A DNA stretch of 64,000 nucleotides from an uncultured Pelagibacteraceae bacterium. GTDB lineage: Bacteria; Pseudomonadota; Alphaproteobacteria; Pelagibacterales; Pelagibacteraceae. Shown here one piece after another: positions 19,567-28,082 of the stretch (positions within the stretch are counted from its first letter, which is position 1; every line of letters starts with the position of its first letter). Where the stretch lies: NCBI GenBank assembly GCA_902585045.1, contig CACICB010000003.1:20483-84482 (forward strand), written 5' to 3'. The notes under the pieces are model-generated. The model searched no databases, had not been told where the DNA came from, and worked only from the letters and a program-made list of their open reading frames with translations. The position numbers were made by a program, and so were the translations under genes.

Positions 19567-21354
19567 ATGAAATATCCAAAAGAATATCTTAATGAAATCA
19601 AATTAAGATTAAAAGTTTCACAGGTGGTTGGGAAAACCGTGCAACTTAAAAAAAGAGGTAAAGAATTTGTTGGACTATCGCCATTTAAAAATGAAAAAAC
19701 TCCTTCGTTTACTGTTAATGATGATAAAGAATTTTATCATTGTTTTAGCACAGGCGAGCATGGAAATATATTTGATTTTTTAATGAAAACTAAATCAGTT
19801 GGCTTTGGAGAGGCAGTTAAAATATTAGCTGCTGAGGCTGGGATGCAACCTTATAGATTTTCAAATTTTGATAAAAAAAAAGATTTAAGATTTCAAACAT
19901 ACAAACAAATTTTTAAAGAATACTCCGATTTTGCAACTAAACAATTATTTCAAACAAATAATCAAGAACCACTAAATTACTTATTAAAAAGAGGATTAAA
20001 GAAAAGCATTATTGAAGAATTTAAAATTGGATATATACCTTGGAAAAATAATTTTTATGAAGATTTAGTTAAAAAATATACTCAAGAGGAAATAAACTTA
20101 ACAGGTCTTTATTACAAAAGTGAAAAAACTGAAAAATTCATTGATAGATTTAATTCTAGAGTAATTTTTCCAATAAACAATATTTCAGGAGAAACCATTG
20201 CATTTGGTGGAAGAATAATTAAGGACAATAAACTAGCAAAATATATAAATTCACCTGAGACCGAATTTTATAAAAAAGGAAATATGATTTTTAATTTGGA
20301 CAAAGCAAAAGATTTGAGATCAGAGATCGATAATGTTTTAATTGTCGAAGGGTACATGGACGTCATAAGCTTATATGCCTCTGGTATAAGAAATGTTATT
20401 TCTAATTCCGGTACCACATTAACCGAGAGACAAATTGATTTGATTTGGAAATTTTTTTCAAACCCTATAATTTGTTTAGATGGAGATCCTAGTGGACAAA
20501 GCGCTGCTTTAAGAATAGCAGAAAAACTTTTTCCGTTTATTAACGAAAAAAATAAAATTTTTTTCTCCATGATTCCTGATGGAAAAGATCCAGATGAATT
20601 TATTAAAGAAAATGGCAAAGAACTTTTTTTAAAATTATTGGAAAAAAAAGAAATTATCCAGGATTTTTTGTGGAATTATTATTTGAGTAAGATTGACAAA
20701 AATAACCCTTTCGAAATTTCAAAATTTGAAAAAGAGATTAAAAAACTTTCTTATTCTATTAAAGACGATACACTTAAAAAGTATGTGCTAGAAGACTTTC
20801 TTGAAAAACTTAATAGATTAACTCCAAATCAAAACTACAAAAAAAATAATAGTTTTTTTAATTTTAAAGGTAAAAAAAACTTTCAAATTTTGAAAGAAAC
20901 GAAAATTTTACATCAAAAAAGAAAAAATCTTTCCAAATCTCAAGTTATAGAATTTTCTATTCTATTTTTAATTTTAAATTATTTTAATATTTCATCTAAA
21001 AGACTAGAAGAATTATCCCAGATAGAATTTGTGTCTGAAAAAAATGAGAGTTTAAAAAAGAGTATTATTTCTTCCTACAATTCGGATAATGATGAGTCTA
21101 CTGTCAGAGCTCAGATAGAGCAAGATTATAAAAATTTAATCACAGAAATTAGAGAAAACTCCAATATCCAACTTATAGTTAATGGCAAAGAAGAAGACGA
21201 AATTTTGAGTATGTTAGATGAGTTTATCAATGATTTCAAAGAGCAAAATAACTTAAGGAAAATAGAATCTTTAGAAAAGAAATTGCTTAATAATCTTGAT
21301 GAAAATTCATACTCTGAGTTAATTAAGCTTAAAAGTCAGCTAAATAGTGATTAA
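19567..21354 (+). CDS. dnaG: DNA primase with degenerate zinc-binding motif
   Basis: Synthesises RNA primers at the replication fork. The 595-residue protein has the N-terminal CHC2-type domain, the catalytic core (IFPINNISGETIAFGGRII, then the TOPRIM acidic motifs LIVEGYMDVISLY and CLDGDPSGQSAALR) and a C-terminal DnaB-interaction region rich in Lys/Asn/Glu. In the zinc domain the expected C..H..C..C ligands read Ser38, Lys41, Cys59 and Thr62, so zinc binding is probably lost although the fold's sequence (EKTPSFTV, GEHGNIFDFLM) is kept. Between yqeY and rpoD. Confidence 0.96.
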   Translation: MKYPKEYLNEIKLRLKVSQVVGKTVQLKKRGKEFVGLSPFKNEKTPSFTVNDDKEFYHCFSTGEHGNIFDFLMKTKSVGFGEAVKILAAEAGMQPYRFSNFDKKKDLRFQTYKQIFKEYSDFATKQLFQTNNQEPLNYLLKRGLKKSIIEEFKIGYIPWKNNFYEDLVKKYTQEEINLTGLYYKSEKTEKFIDRFNSRVIFPINNISGETIAFGGRIIKDNKLAKYINSPETEFYKKGNMIFNLDKAKDLRSEIDNVLIVEGYMDVISLYASGIRNVISNSGTTLTERQIDLIWKFFSNPIICLDGDPSGQSAALRIAEKLFPFINEKNKIFFSMIPDGKDPDEFIKENGKELFLKLLEKKEIIQDFLWNYYLSKIDKNNPFEISKFEKEIKKLSYSIKDDTLKKYVLEDFLEKLNRLTPNQNYKKNNSFFNFKGKKNFQILKETKILHQKRKNLSKSQVIEFSILFLILNYFNISSKRLEELSQIEFVSEKNESLKKSIISSYNSDNDESTVRAQIEQDYKNLITEIRENSNIQLIVNGKEEDEILSMLDEFINDFKEQNNLRKIESLEKKLLNNLDENSYSELIKLKSQLNSD

Positions 21355-21407
21355 AAAAAAGATAGATTTTTTTCTAACAGTCATTATATATATCCAACAC
21401 TTCTTAT

Positions 21408-23285
21408 ATGGCTGAAAAAATTATAACAAAATCTTTTGAGAGACTTTTAGACAAAGGAAAACATAGAGGATTTATTACCTATGAAGAATTAGGGAAATCC
21501 TTAGGAAAAAGAAACGGTACTCAAGAAAATTTAGAAAAAGCCTTTATAATTCTCGTTGATGATAAAATAACATTAGTTGAAAAAAAATCTCAATTCCAAT
21601 CTAATAAAAAGAAAGAAACTGCTGCTTCAACAGAGGAAAAAACTTCAGATAAAAGCGATGATCCTATCAGAATGTACCTTAGAGAAATGGGTGGTGTAGA
21701 ATTACTTTCTAGAGAGGGTGAAATTGCAATAGCAAAAAGAATTGAAGCAGGTAAGGATGTAATGATAAATGCCCTCACCCAAAGTCCAATAGTAGGTAAA
21801 AAAATCTATGAATGGAAAGAACAAATTGAAAATCAACAACTTTTAGTTCGGGATATTATAGATATCGACTCAACTTATGAAGACTTCGAGTCTCATTCTA
21901 ATGATGAAGATTTAAAAGCTAATAAAAAATCAAAAGAGCATAATACTAAAGTTAAAGAAAAAAAAGAAGATGATATTAAAAAAAATGATCAAGAAAACGC
22001 TCCAACAGAGGAAGATGAATTTAATGTTTCTTTGGCTAAAATGGAGGAAGAAATTAAACCAAAAATTATAAACATTTTAGATTCATTGAATAAGAATTAC
22101 TCAAAGTTACAGAAATATCAAATTGAAAAACTTGAGTGTTTGTTAGACTCTAAAGAATTGTCTGTATCAAAAAATAAAAATTTTAAAAAAATACAAGAAA
22201 TATTAGTAGACAATTTTAAAAATCTACAATTAGCACCTCATGTTGTAGAAGAATTGGTTCAAGCTCATTATAAAGAAAATAAAAAGATAGTTTCATTAGA
22301 GGGTGTTTTACTGCGTTTAGCAATGGATAATAAAATTTCTAGAGAAGAATTTGTGAAATACTATATTGGAAACGAGATTAATCCAAAGTTCGAGTCTTTT
22401 TTAAATGAAAATCAAACTTGGAAAGCTTTTTTTAAAAAATATAAAAAAGATTTCTTTGAAATAAGAGATAGGCTTGTGGAATTTAGCAAGAAAATTGGCT
22501 TATCGGTCGGAGAATTTAAAAAACTTGTAAGTCGAATTCAAAAAGGAGAAAGGGAGTCAAGAATTGCTAAGAAAGAGATGGTAGAAGCTAATTTAAGATT
22601 AGTAATCTCAATAGCTAAAAAATACACTAATCGTGGTTTACAATTTTTAGACCTCATTCAAGAGGGTAACATTGGATTAATGAAAGCCGTAGATAAATTT
22701 GAATACAGAAGAGGATATAAATTTTCAACATACGCTACTTGGTGGATTAGGCAGGCGATTACAAGATCAATAGCTGATCAGGCTAGGACAATTAGAATCC
22801 CAGTACATATGATAGAAACAATTAATAAAATTGTAAGGACACAAAGACAAATTATGAGTGAGTTTGGAAGAGAGCCGACACCAGAAGAATTATCAAAAAA
22901 ACTTGCTATGCCTTTAGAAAAAGTAAGAAAAGTTTTGAAAATCGCCAAAGAACCCGTTTCACTAGAAACTCCAGTGGGTGATGAAGAAGATAGTAGTTTA
23001 GGAGACTTCATTGAAGATAAAAATGCATTGCAACCATTAGACACTGCTATACAATCAAATTTAAGTGAGTCTACTACAAAAATTCTAGCATCACTTACAC
23101 CGAGAGAAGAAAGAGTTTTAAGAATGAGATTTGGAATTGGAATGAATACTGACCACACATTAGAGGAAGTAGGATTACAATTCTCTGTAACTAGAGAACG
23201 TATTAGACAAATTGAAGCAAAAGCACTCAGAAAATTGAAACATCCTAGCAGGTCAAAGCAGTTAAAAAGTTTTCTAGAAAAGTAA
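21408..23285 (+). CDS. rpoD: Primary sigma factor (sigma-70)
   Basis: Housekeeping sigma factor of 625 residues. Region 1.1 is at the N-terminus ([14 protein letters not shown]), region 1.2 is [20 protein letters not shown], then an acidic Lys/Glu-rich non-conserved region (about residues 160-210). Region 2 is [20 protein letters not shown] and [20 protein letters not shown], with the -10 recognition residues. Region 3 is [13 protein letters not shown], and region 4.2 is [20 protein letters not shown]. Length and order are typical. Downstream of dnaG by 53 bases; a tRNA gene follows. Confidence 0.98.
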   Translation: MAEKIITKSFERLLDKGKHRGFITYEELGKSLGKRNGTQENLEKAFIILVDDKITLVEKKSQFQSNKKKETAASTEEKTSDKSDDPIRMYLREMGGVELLSREGEIAIAKRIEAGKDVMINALTQSPIVGKKIYEWKEQIENQQLLVRDIIDIDSTYEDFESHSNDEDLKANKKSKEHNTKVKEKKEDDIKKNDQENAPTEEDEFNVSLAKMEEEIKPKIINILDSLNKNYSKLQKYQIEKLECLLDSKELSVSKNKNFKKIQEILVDNFKNLQLAPHVVEELVQAHYKENKKIVSLEGVLLRLAMDNKISREEFVKYYIGNEINPKFESFLNENQTWKAFFKKYKKDFFEIRDRLVEFSKKIGLSVGEFKKLVSRIQKGERESRIAKKEMVEANLRLVISIAKKYTNRGLQFLDLIQEGNIGLMKAVDKFEYRRGYKFSTYATWWIRQAITRSIADQARTIRIPVHMIETINKIVRTQRQIMSEFGREPTPEELSKKLAMPLEKVRKVLKIAKEPVSLETPVGDEEDSSLGDFIEDKNALQPLDTAIQSNLSESTTKILASLTPREERVLRMRFGIGMNTDHTLEEVGLQFSVTRERIRQIEAKALRKLKHPSRSKQLKSFLEK

Positions 23286-23311
23286 TTGTTTCTGTTGTAA
23301 GTATTAATTAA

Positions 23312-23388
23312 GGGCCTGTAGCTCAGTTGGTTAGAGCAGTACACTCATAATGTATTGGTCCCAGGTTCGAGTCCTGGCGGGCCCACCA
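23312..23388 (+). tRNA. tRNA with anticodon CAT, probably tRNA-Ile2
   Basis: A 77-base cloverleaf with encoded CCA. The acceptor stem is GGGCCTG/CGGGCCC, the D arm is GCTC/GAGC, the anticodon stem is GTACA/TGTAT with loop CTCATAA (anticodon CAT), and the T arm is CCAGG-TTCGAGT-CCTGG. CAT fits elongator Met or the lysidine-modified Ile2. The acceptor GGGC.TG pattern and discriminator A resemble alphaproteobacterial tRNA-Ile, so Ile2 is favoured; it is not the initiator, as 1-72 is a G-C pair. Confidence 0.9.
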
Positions 23389-23392
23389 AAAA

Positions 23393-23989
23393 TTAATTAT
23401 TAACAAAATCTCTAAGTTTCTTTACTAAAATTTTTATATCGTTATTATTTGAACTTAGTATTGAGGAAAATTCTTCTTTTTGAGTTCTTGCTAGGCTCAA
23501 TCCCTCAACTATTAAATCTCTTATTAATGGTTTTTCTGGGTTTTTAGTATAGATTCTCCAGTCTATTTGTACTTTAGGGCCCCCATCCTCAGGTGTTACT
23601 ACAGATTTAATTATTGTGTAAGTAGCGCTTTTTTTTTCAGACTCAACAACTTGAAATTTACTTGAAGAATAATCTTTCAATCTTGAAGTTAAACTTTTTA
23701 GAAAATATTTTTCAAATACAGCCTGATAGTTCGATAAGTCGCTTTCTTTTGATGATTTTCTTAATTCACCAAGCGTATAAAGACCTAATGCATTTATATC
23801 AACGTTTTCTAAAGCAATTTTTTCAACAAATTTTACTTTTTCATCATCCGTTAAATTTTTATCTGATAATTTTTCAATTGCTTCAGTAACTAATTCTTGT
23901 ACGAATTCTTTAGGATCTGAACTATAAGCAAAGAGTGGGTTATTAAATATTAAAAATACGAAAGTTAGAAAAACTTTTAGCCTACTCAT
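23393..23989 (-). CDS. mlaC: MlaC/Ttg2D-family periplasmic phospholipid-binding protein
   Basis: Periplasmic shuttle of the Mla lipid transport pathway. A signal peptide is at residues 1-21 (SRLKVFLTFVFLIFNNPLFA), then a mature domain with VQELVTEAIEKLSD, ALGLYTLGELRK and the MlaC C-terminal pattern VQIDWRIYTKNPEKPLIRDL, VEGLSLARTQKEEFSSIL. 198 residues is normal. It is ten bases downstream of mlaA in the same strand. The inner-membrane mlaFED genes are not in this window. Confidence 0.88.
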   Translation of the reverse strand: MSRLKVFLTFVFLIFNNPLFAYSSDPKEFVQELVTEAIEKLSDKNLTDDEKVKFVEKIALENVDINALGLYTLGELRKSSKESDLSNYQAVFEKYFLKSLTSRLKDYSSSKFQVVESEKKSATYTIIKSVVTPEDGGPKVQIDWRIYTKNPEKPLIRDLIVEGLSLARTQKEEFSSILSSNNNDIKILVKKLRDFVNN

Positions 23990-23998
23990 CTTTAAGTT

Positions 23999-24739
23999 CT
24001 AATTTTCCAGATTACTCCAATCATCTTGATCATTAAAAGAATTTTTAATTTTGTTTGATCTGTTTTGCAAATAAATACTTTTAAAAGATGAGTATAGATC
24101 TAATGAATTCTTTTCTAAACTATCAAAATTGGTCAAGTTTTCAGATCTAAAGTCTACTGCTGAAGCCCCTTTTACTGAGTAATAATCTAAGTTGTTTCCA
24201 GAGATGCTAAATAATTCTTTTTCCCTAATTGTAACATGTGCAAAAGGATCCAAATAACTATCTACCACTAAACCAACAGCATCTCTTACTGTGGTAGGAC
24301 CTAAAATAGGAAGCACAAAGTAACATCCTGGACCTAAACCGTATGAGCCCAAAGTTTGTCCAAAATCTTCTTTACTTGAAACTAATCCCATCTTTTCAGC
24401 AGGATTTAAGATTCCAAATATTCCAATTGTAGAGTTTATTATTACACTCCCACTTGAATTTATAAATTGGTTAAAATTTCCCTGAAGTAAAGATGTTGGT
24501 ATCGACAAGAGTGTTGAGATATTGCTTGTAAAATTGCTTGTTCCATCTTTCAAGGGTTTAGGCAATTTACTAAAACCTTTTGCTATGGGCTCGATTATTG
24601 CATTATCTACCGCCATATTAAGTTTAAAGATTGATCTGCTTGTTTTCTCAAAACACTCTTCAGCAGCATAAATCTTTGATGATAAGCTAGAGGCAATTAA
24701 AAATAAGCACAGAAATTTAATTATCTTTTTAGAAATCAT
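23999..24739 (-). CDS. mlaA: MlaA/VacJ-family protein without visible lipobox
   Basis: Outer-membrane component of the Mla lipid transport system, which removes misplaced phospholipids from the outer leaflet. 246 residues. Conserved blocks: FEKTSRSIFKLNMAVDNAII, the PLKDGTSNFTSNISTLLSIP region, the glycine-rich EDFGQTLGSYGLGPGCYFVL and PILGPTTVRDAVG, and DSYLDPFAHV. The N-terminus is a cleavable-type signal ending KIYA-AEE; no L-[AS]-[AG]-C lipobox is seen, unlike E. coli MlaA, which is a lipoprotein. First gene of the mlaA-mlaC pair. Confidence 0.88.
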   Translation of the reverse strand: MISKKIIKFLCLFLIASSLSSKIYAAEECFEKTSRSIFKLNMAVDNAIIEPIAKGFSKLPKPLKDGTSNFTSNISTLLSIPTSLLQGNFNQFINSSGSVIINSTIGIFGILNPAEKMGLVSSKEDFGQTLGSYGLGPGCYFVLPILGPTTVRDAVGLVVDSYLDPFAHVTIREKELFSISGNNLDYYSVKGASAVDFRSENLTNFDSLEKNSLDLYSSFKSIYLQNRSNKIKNSFNDQDDWSNLEN

Positions 24740-24837
24740 AAGATAAGCTATATATATAAATTTACGATATATGCTATAAAAATTGTAACCTTAAAAAGTT
24801 TTAATTTTGTTAAGATTTAGGTCTAATTTTAAAAAAA

Positions 24838-25572
24838 ATGAGAAATAAAATCGATTTATCGCCAAATTACACTAAAAAAACTAGAAAATTAAAGGACATT
24901 AAATTTGTAATTATACATTACACTGGAATGCAATCAGAAATTGAATCAATACAAAGGCTTAAAGATCCAAAAAAAAAGGTTAGCTCACATTATCTGATCA
25001 ATAGAAAAGGTGAAATTACCAAGATGGTTTCTGATCGACAGACGGCCTGGCATGCAGGAAAATCAAGATGGAAAAATTTTATAAATTTGAATCGTTTTTC
25101 AATTGGCATTGAACTAGTCAATAAAGGTCATGAATTTGGTTACCAAAAATTTTCAAATTCTCAAATTAAAAGCTTAATAAACTTATGTAAAGTTCTTAAA
25201 AAAAAATACAAAATTAAAAAAGAGAACTTTCTTGGACATTCTGATATAGCCCCACTTAGGAAGGTTGATCCAGGTGAAAAATTCCCTTGGCAAAAATTGA
25301 GTAAATACAATTTAGGAGTTTGGTATAAAAAAAATCTTCCAAAAATGAAACTACAAAAAGATATTAAAAGATATTGTTTTTTTAACAATATATATAAAAT
25401 TGGTTATAGATATTTTTCATTAAAACAAAGCAAAATCAAAAAGGATAAAAAAATCATTAAAGCATTTCAAATGAAGTATTTACCAAACAGAATTTCAGGA
25501 AAATTAGATCAAAAAACCCTCAAAATTAGCCACTATTTGGCTTCCCATCATAAAATCTTGAAAAAGCCTTAA
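24838..25572 (+). CDS. N-acetylmuramoyl-L-alanine amidase (Amidase_2) with C-terminal PG-binding-like domain
   Basis: 244 residues. The Amidase_2 zinc site is recognisable: first His in VIIHYTG, later His in LGHSDIAPLRKVDPG with the Asp/Lys of the active site. SSHYLINRKGEI and TAWHAGKSRW are standard AmpD/AmiD blocks. Residues about 185-240 (AFQMKYLPNRISGKLDQKTL) look like a peptidoglycan-binding domain. No signal peptide is visible, so a cytoplasmic AmpD-like recycling role is possible; AmiD-type enzymes are exported. It is followed 19 bases later by rnpB. Confidence 0.85.
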   Translation: MRNKIDLSPNYTKKTRKLKDIKFVIIHYTGMQSEIESIQRLKDPKKKVSSHYLINRKGEITKMVSDRQTAWHAGKSRWKNFINLNRFSIGIELVNKGHEFGYQKFSNSQIKSLINLCKVLKKKYKIKKENFLGHSDIAPLRKVDPGEKFPWQKLSKYNLGVWYKKNLPKMKLQKDIKRYCFFNNIYKIGYRYFSLKQSKIKKDKKIIKAFQMKYLPNRISGKLDQKTLKISHYLASHHKILKKP

Positions 25573-25591
25573 ATTTTGTTTAAAAATTTAT

Positions 25592-25950
25592 TGCTAGATA
25601 ATTGGATTGTCGCTGTTAAGTTTTTTAACAGAGGAAAGTCCGGGCTCCGTAAAGACACAGTGCCAGTTAACAACTGGCGAGGGTGACTTCAGGGATAGTG
25701 CCACAGAAAATAAACCGCCTAATCAAGGCAAGGGTGAAACGGTGAGGTAAGAGCTTACCGGTTTTTTGGTAACAAAAAACGCATGGCAAACCCCACTGGG
25801 AGCAAGGTCAAATAGAGAAGACAAAACGTTTAAACGTAAAAAACTGTCTTTAGTTGGTCTTCTGGGTGAACCGCTTGAGCTTAAATGTAAATTTAAGCCT
25901 AGATAAATGACATCTTCAATGACAGAACCCGGCTTACAGATTATCTAGCA
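25592..25950 (+). ncRNA. rnpB: RNase P RNA (type A)
   Basis: Catalytic RNA that trims tRNA 5' ends. The ends pair as TGCTAGATAAT / ATTATCTAGCA (P1). Universal blocks are visible in order: GAGGAAAGTCCGGGCTCC (CR-I), GAGGGTGACTTCAGGGATAG, CAGAAAATAAACCGCC (CR-II region), AAGGGTGAAACGGTGAGGTA, CGCATGGCAAACCCCA and the 3' block ATGACAGAACCCGGCTTA (CR-V). About 359 bases. No strong intrinsic terminator is seen downstream, only an A-run. Confidence 0.97.
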
Positions 25951-26004
25951 AAAAAATATCGTAAATTGTTCTACTTTTGTACTTTTAAATCAAATACAAA
26001 CTTA

Positions 26005-26032
26005 TTGACTATTTCCTAAAAACCCATACTAT
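26005..26032 (+). promoter_or_regulatory. Likely sigma-70 promoter of the dcw operon
   Basis: TTGACT at 26005-26010 (5/6 to the -35 consensus), a 16-base spacer and TACTAT at 26027-26032 (4/6 to the -10 consensus). It lies about 66 bases upstream of mraZ and overlaps the tandem MraZ-box repeats, which fits autorepression. Called by eye. Confidence 0.5.
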
Positions 26033-26050
26033 CCCAAATAATCCCATAAT
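26021..26050 (+). promoter_or_regulatory. Three tandem 10-bp MraZ-box-like repeats
   Basis: Three back-to-back decamers, each beginning A[AT]CCCA, place CCCA at 26023, 26033 and 26043, i.e. TGGG on the minus strand at exact 10-bp (one helical turn) spacing. MraZ of E. coli and Mycoplasma binds tandem TGGG-type boxes upstream of mraZ to control the dcw operon. Position, spacing and core all fit. Confidence 0.75.
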
Positions 26051-26097
26051 GGAGGGTGATTTGAAACAGTTTAATAAAGAAGAGTTTTTTAAAAAAA

Positions 26098-26559
26098 ATG
26101 TTTTTATCAAGTTACGAAAACAAAATAGACAAGAAAGGTCGGGTTTCAGTGCCAGCAACCTTTAGATCTTATTTAAGCACGATGGGATATAATGGTTTTG
26201 TAAGCTATCCGTCATTCAATCATCCCGCTTTAGAAGCTTGCTCACAAGATAGAATTGAAAAATTATCTAACTCAATAGACTCTTTAAATCCTTTTGAGGA
26301 AAAAAGGGATTATTTTGCAACTTCAGTTTTATCTGAAAGTGAGAATCATCAATTTGATACGGAAGGCAGAATTTCACTGTCAGCAAAACTTTTAAATCAT
26401 GCAAAAATTAAAAATAATGTATTATTCGTTGGACTTGGTAAATCGTTTCAAATTTGGGAACCAAAAAATTTCGAGAAATTTAAATCATTTGCAAGAAAAA
26501 AAGCTTTTCAAAATAGATCTAACTTAAAATGGGAAAATAAACAGAAAGGGGAGCTGTAA
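26098..26559 (+). CDS. mraZ: MraZ transcriptional regulator
   Basis: DNA-binding protein of two SpoVT/AbrB-like repeats; 153 residues. Repeat one is SYENKIDKKGRVSVPATFRS at the N-terminus; repeat two is NHQFDTEGRISLSAKLLNHA at about residues 82-103. It is the head gene of the division and cell-wall cluster and probably binds the boxes at 26021-26050. The ATG at 26098 is preceded by only a weak purine stretch. The stop overlaps the ftsZ ATG by one base. Confidence 0.95.
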   Translation: MFLSSYENKIDKKGRVSVPATFRSYLSTMGYNGFVSYPSFNHPALEACSQDRIEKLSNSIDSLNPFEEKRDYFATSVLSESENHQFDTEGRISLSAKLLNHAKIKNNVLFVGLGKSFQIWEPKNFEKFKSFARKKAFQNRSNLKWENKQKGEL

Positions 26560-28064
26560 TGACTATAAATGTTGGAGGCGGAGAACTTAGAGAACTTAAA
26601 CCTAGAATCTTAGTAATTGGTGTTGGTGGAGCTGGGGGAAATGCAATCAATGCAATGATCGAAGCTGGTATGGAAGGCGTGGAATTTGTTGCAGTAAATA
26701 CTGACGCACAAGATCTAAAAATGAGCAAAGCACACGCAAAAATTCAAATCGGAATGAATCTAACCAAAGGACTTGGTGCAGGAGCAAAACATGATATCGG
26801 GCAAGCTGCAGCCGATGAGTCAATTAATGAAATTGTTAACTATATTCAAGGAAGTAACATGGTTTTTATTGCATCTGGTATGGGAGGCGGAACTGGCACA
26901 GGTGCTTCACACGTTATAGCACGAGCAGCTAGAGAAATGAATATTTTAACCGTTGGAGTTACTACCTTACCTTTTTCTTATGAGGGACCAAAAAGAATGA
27001 GAAGAGCGATCACTGGCTTGGAGGAACTTAAGAGACACTTGGATACTGCGATTGTAGTACCAAATCAAAACCTATTTAAAATTGCTAATGAGACCACAGG
27101 TTTTGAGGAGTCGTTTAGTTTATCCAATGATGTTTTAAAACACGGCGTTCAAAGTATAACTGATCTAATGGTAAGACCAGGAATGATTAATCTCGATTTT
27201 GCTGATGTTGAAACAGTGATGAGTTCTAGCGGTAAAGCAATGATGGGTACTGGAGAAGCAGAAGGAGAAAATAGAGCAATGGCTGCAACCGAGTTAGCTT
27301 TAAATAATCCTTTAATTGATGAATATACATTACAAGGTGCAAAAGGTTTACTTGTAAATATTACTGGCGGCAGTGATATCAAACTTTTTGAAGTTGATGC
27401 TGCAGTGAATAAAATTAGAGCAGAAGTTGATCCTGAGTCCGAGTTAATTTTTGGCGCTATAAAAGATGAAAATATGAACGGTAAAATTAGGGTTTCAATA
27501 GTAGCAACATCTTTGAAAGGGTCCTCTATATCTCCTGAACCAAAACCAGTATTGAATGTTGTAAGCGGGTCAAATGGGAGAAATAATAATTTTTCTGATA
27601 ATTTATTTTCAAAAAGCAATATCGAACAGAATATTGTTAACTCTATTGACGGAGCAACAGCCTTAAAACTTGATGAAGGTTATGAAATTAGAAATAGCGA
27701 AGACCAAAACGCGCTCATCAACAGATTTGAGAATGATGAAGAAGATAAAATCAAAACGGAGGCTCTTTTAAACCAAAGCAATGTCGATGATATTCCAAAT
27801 GGGGTATCAATTGAAAGTGCATCTTATATGGAAAATTATCAAGAAACTAAAGATGATAGCTCTACCCTTCAAAATGACGATCAATTTTTAGAAAACCATC
27901 AAGAGGAATATACCCCAAAACTTTTTTCAGATGATCAATCACAAGAAAACCAAGATCAGAGAGATGACAAAGAAGAAATCAGATCTGAACAGCTATTCGA
28001 ACAAGACTCAAGCGAAGACGAGGATTTTGAAATTCCTGCATTCTTAAGAAGACAAAAGTTTTAA
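26559..28064 (+). CDS. ftsZ: Cell division protein FtsZ
   Basis: Tubulin-like GTPase that forms the Z-ring. In the 501-residue protein the N-terminal GTPase domain carries VGVGGAGGNAINAM, the tubulin signature GMGGGTGTGASHVI, NQNLFKIANE and the T7 loop NLDFADVETVM. A glycine-poor acidic/Asn-rich linker of about 160 residues follows, then the conserved C-terminal peptide DFEIPAFLRRQKF that binds FtsA. The long linker is alphaproteobacterial in style. A strong RBS (AAGGGGAG) precedes the start, unusual for this AT-rich region and fitting high expression. Its location between mraZ and rsmH is atypical. Confidence 0.98.
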   Translation: MTINVGGGELRELKPRILVIGVGGAGGNAINAMIEAGMEGVEFVAVNTDAQDLKMSKAHAKIQIGMNLTKGLGAGAKHDIGQAAADESINEIVNYIQGSNMVFIASGMGGGTGTGASHVIARAAREMNILTVGVTTLPFSYEGPKRMRRAITGLEELKRHLDTAIVVPNQNLFKIANETTGFEESFSLSNDVLKHGVQSITDLMVRPGMINLDFADVETVMSSSGKAMMGTGEAEGENRAMAATELALNNPLIDEYTLQGAKGLLVNITGGSDIKLFEVDAAVNKIRAEVDPESELIFGAIKDENMNGKIRVSIVATSLKGSSISPEPKPVLNVVSGSNGRNNNFSDNLFSKSNIEQNIVNSIDGATALKLDEGYEIRNSEDQNALINRFENDEEDKIKTEALLNQSNVDDIPNGVSIESASYMENYQETKDDSSTLQNDDQFLENHQEEYTPKLFSDDQSQENQDQRDDKEEIRSEQLFEQDSSEDEDFEIPAFLRRQKF

Positions 28065-28082
28065 TGATAAATTTGAAGATTA

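Noticed and set aside
23312..23388. Initiator tRNA-Met
   Set aside because: The first acceptor pair is G-C, and the anticodon stem lacks the three G-C pairs of initiators.
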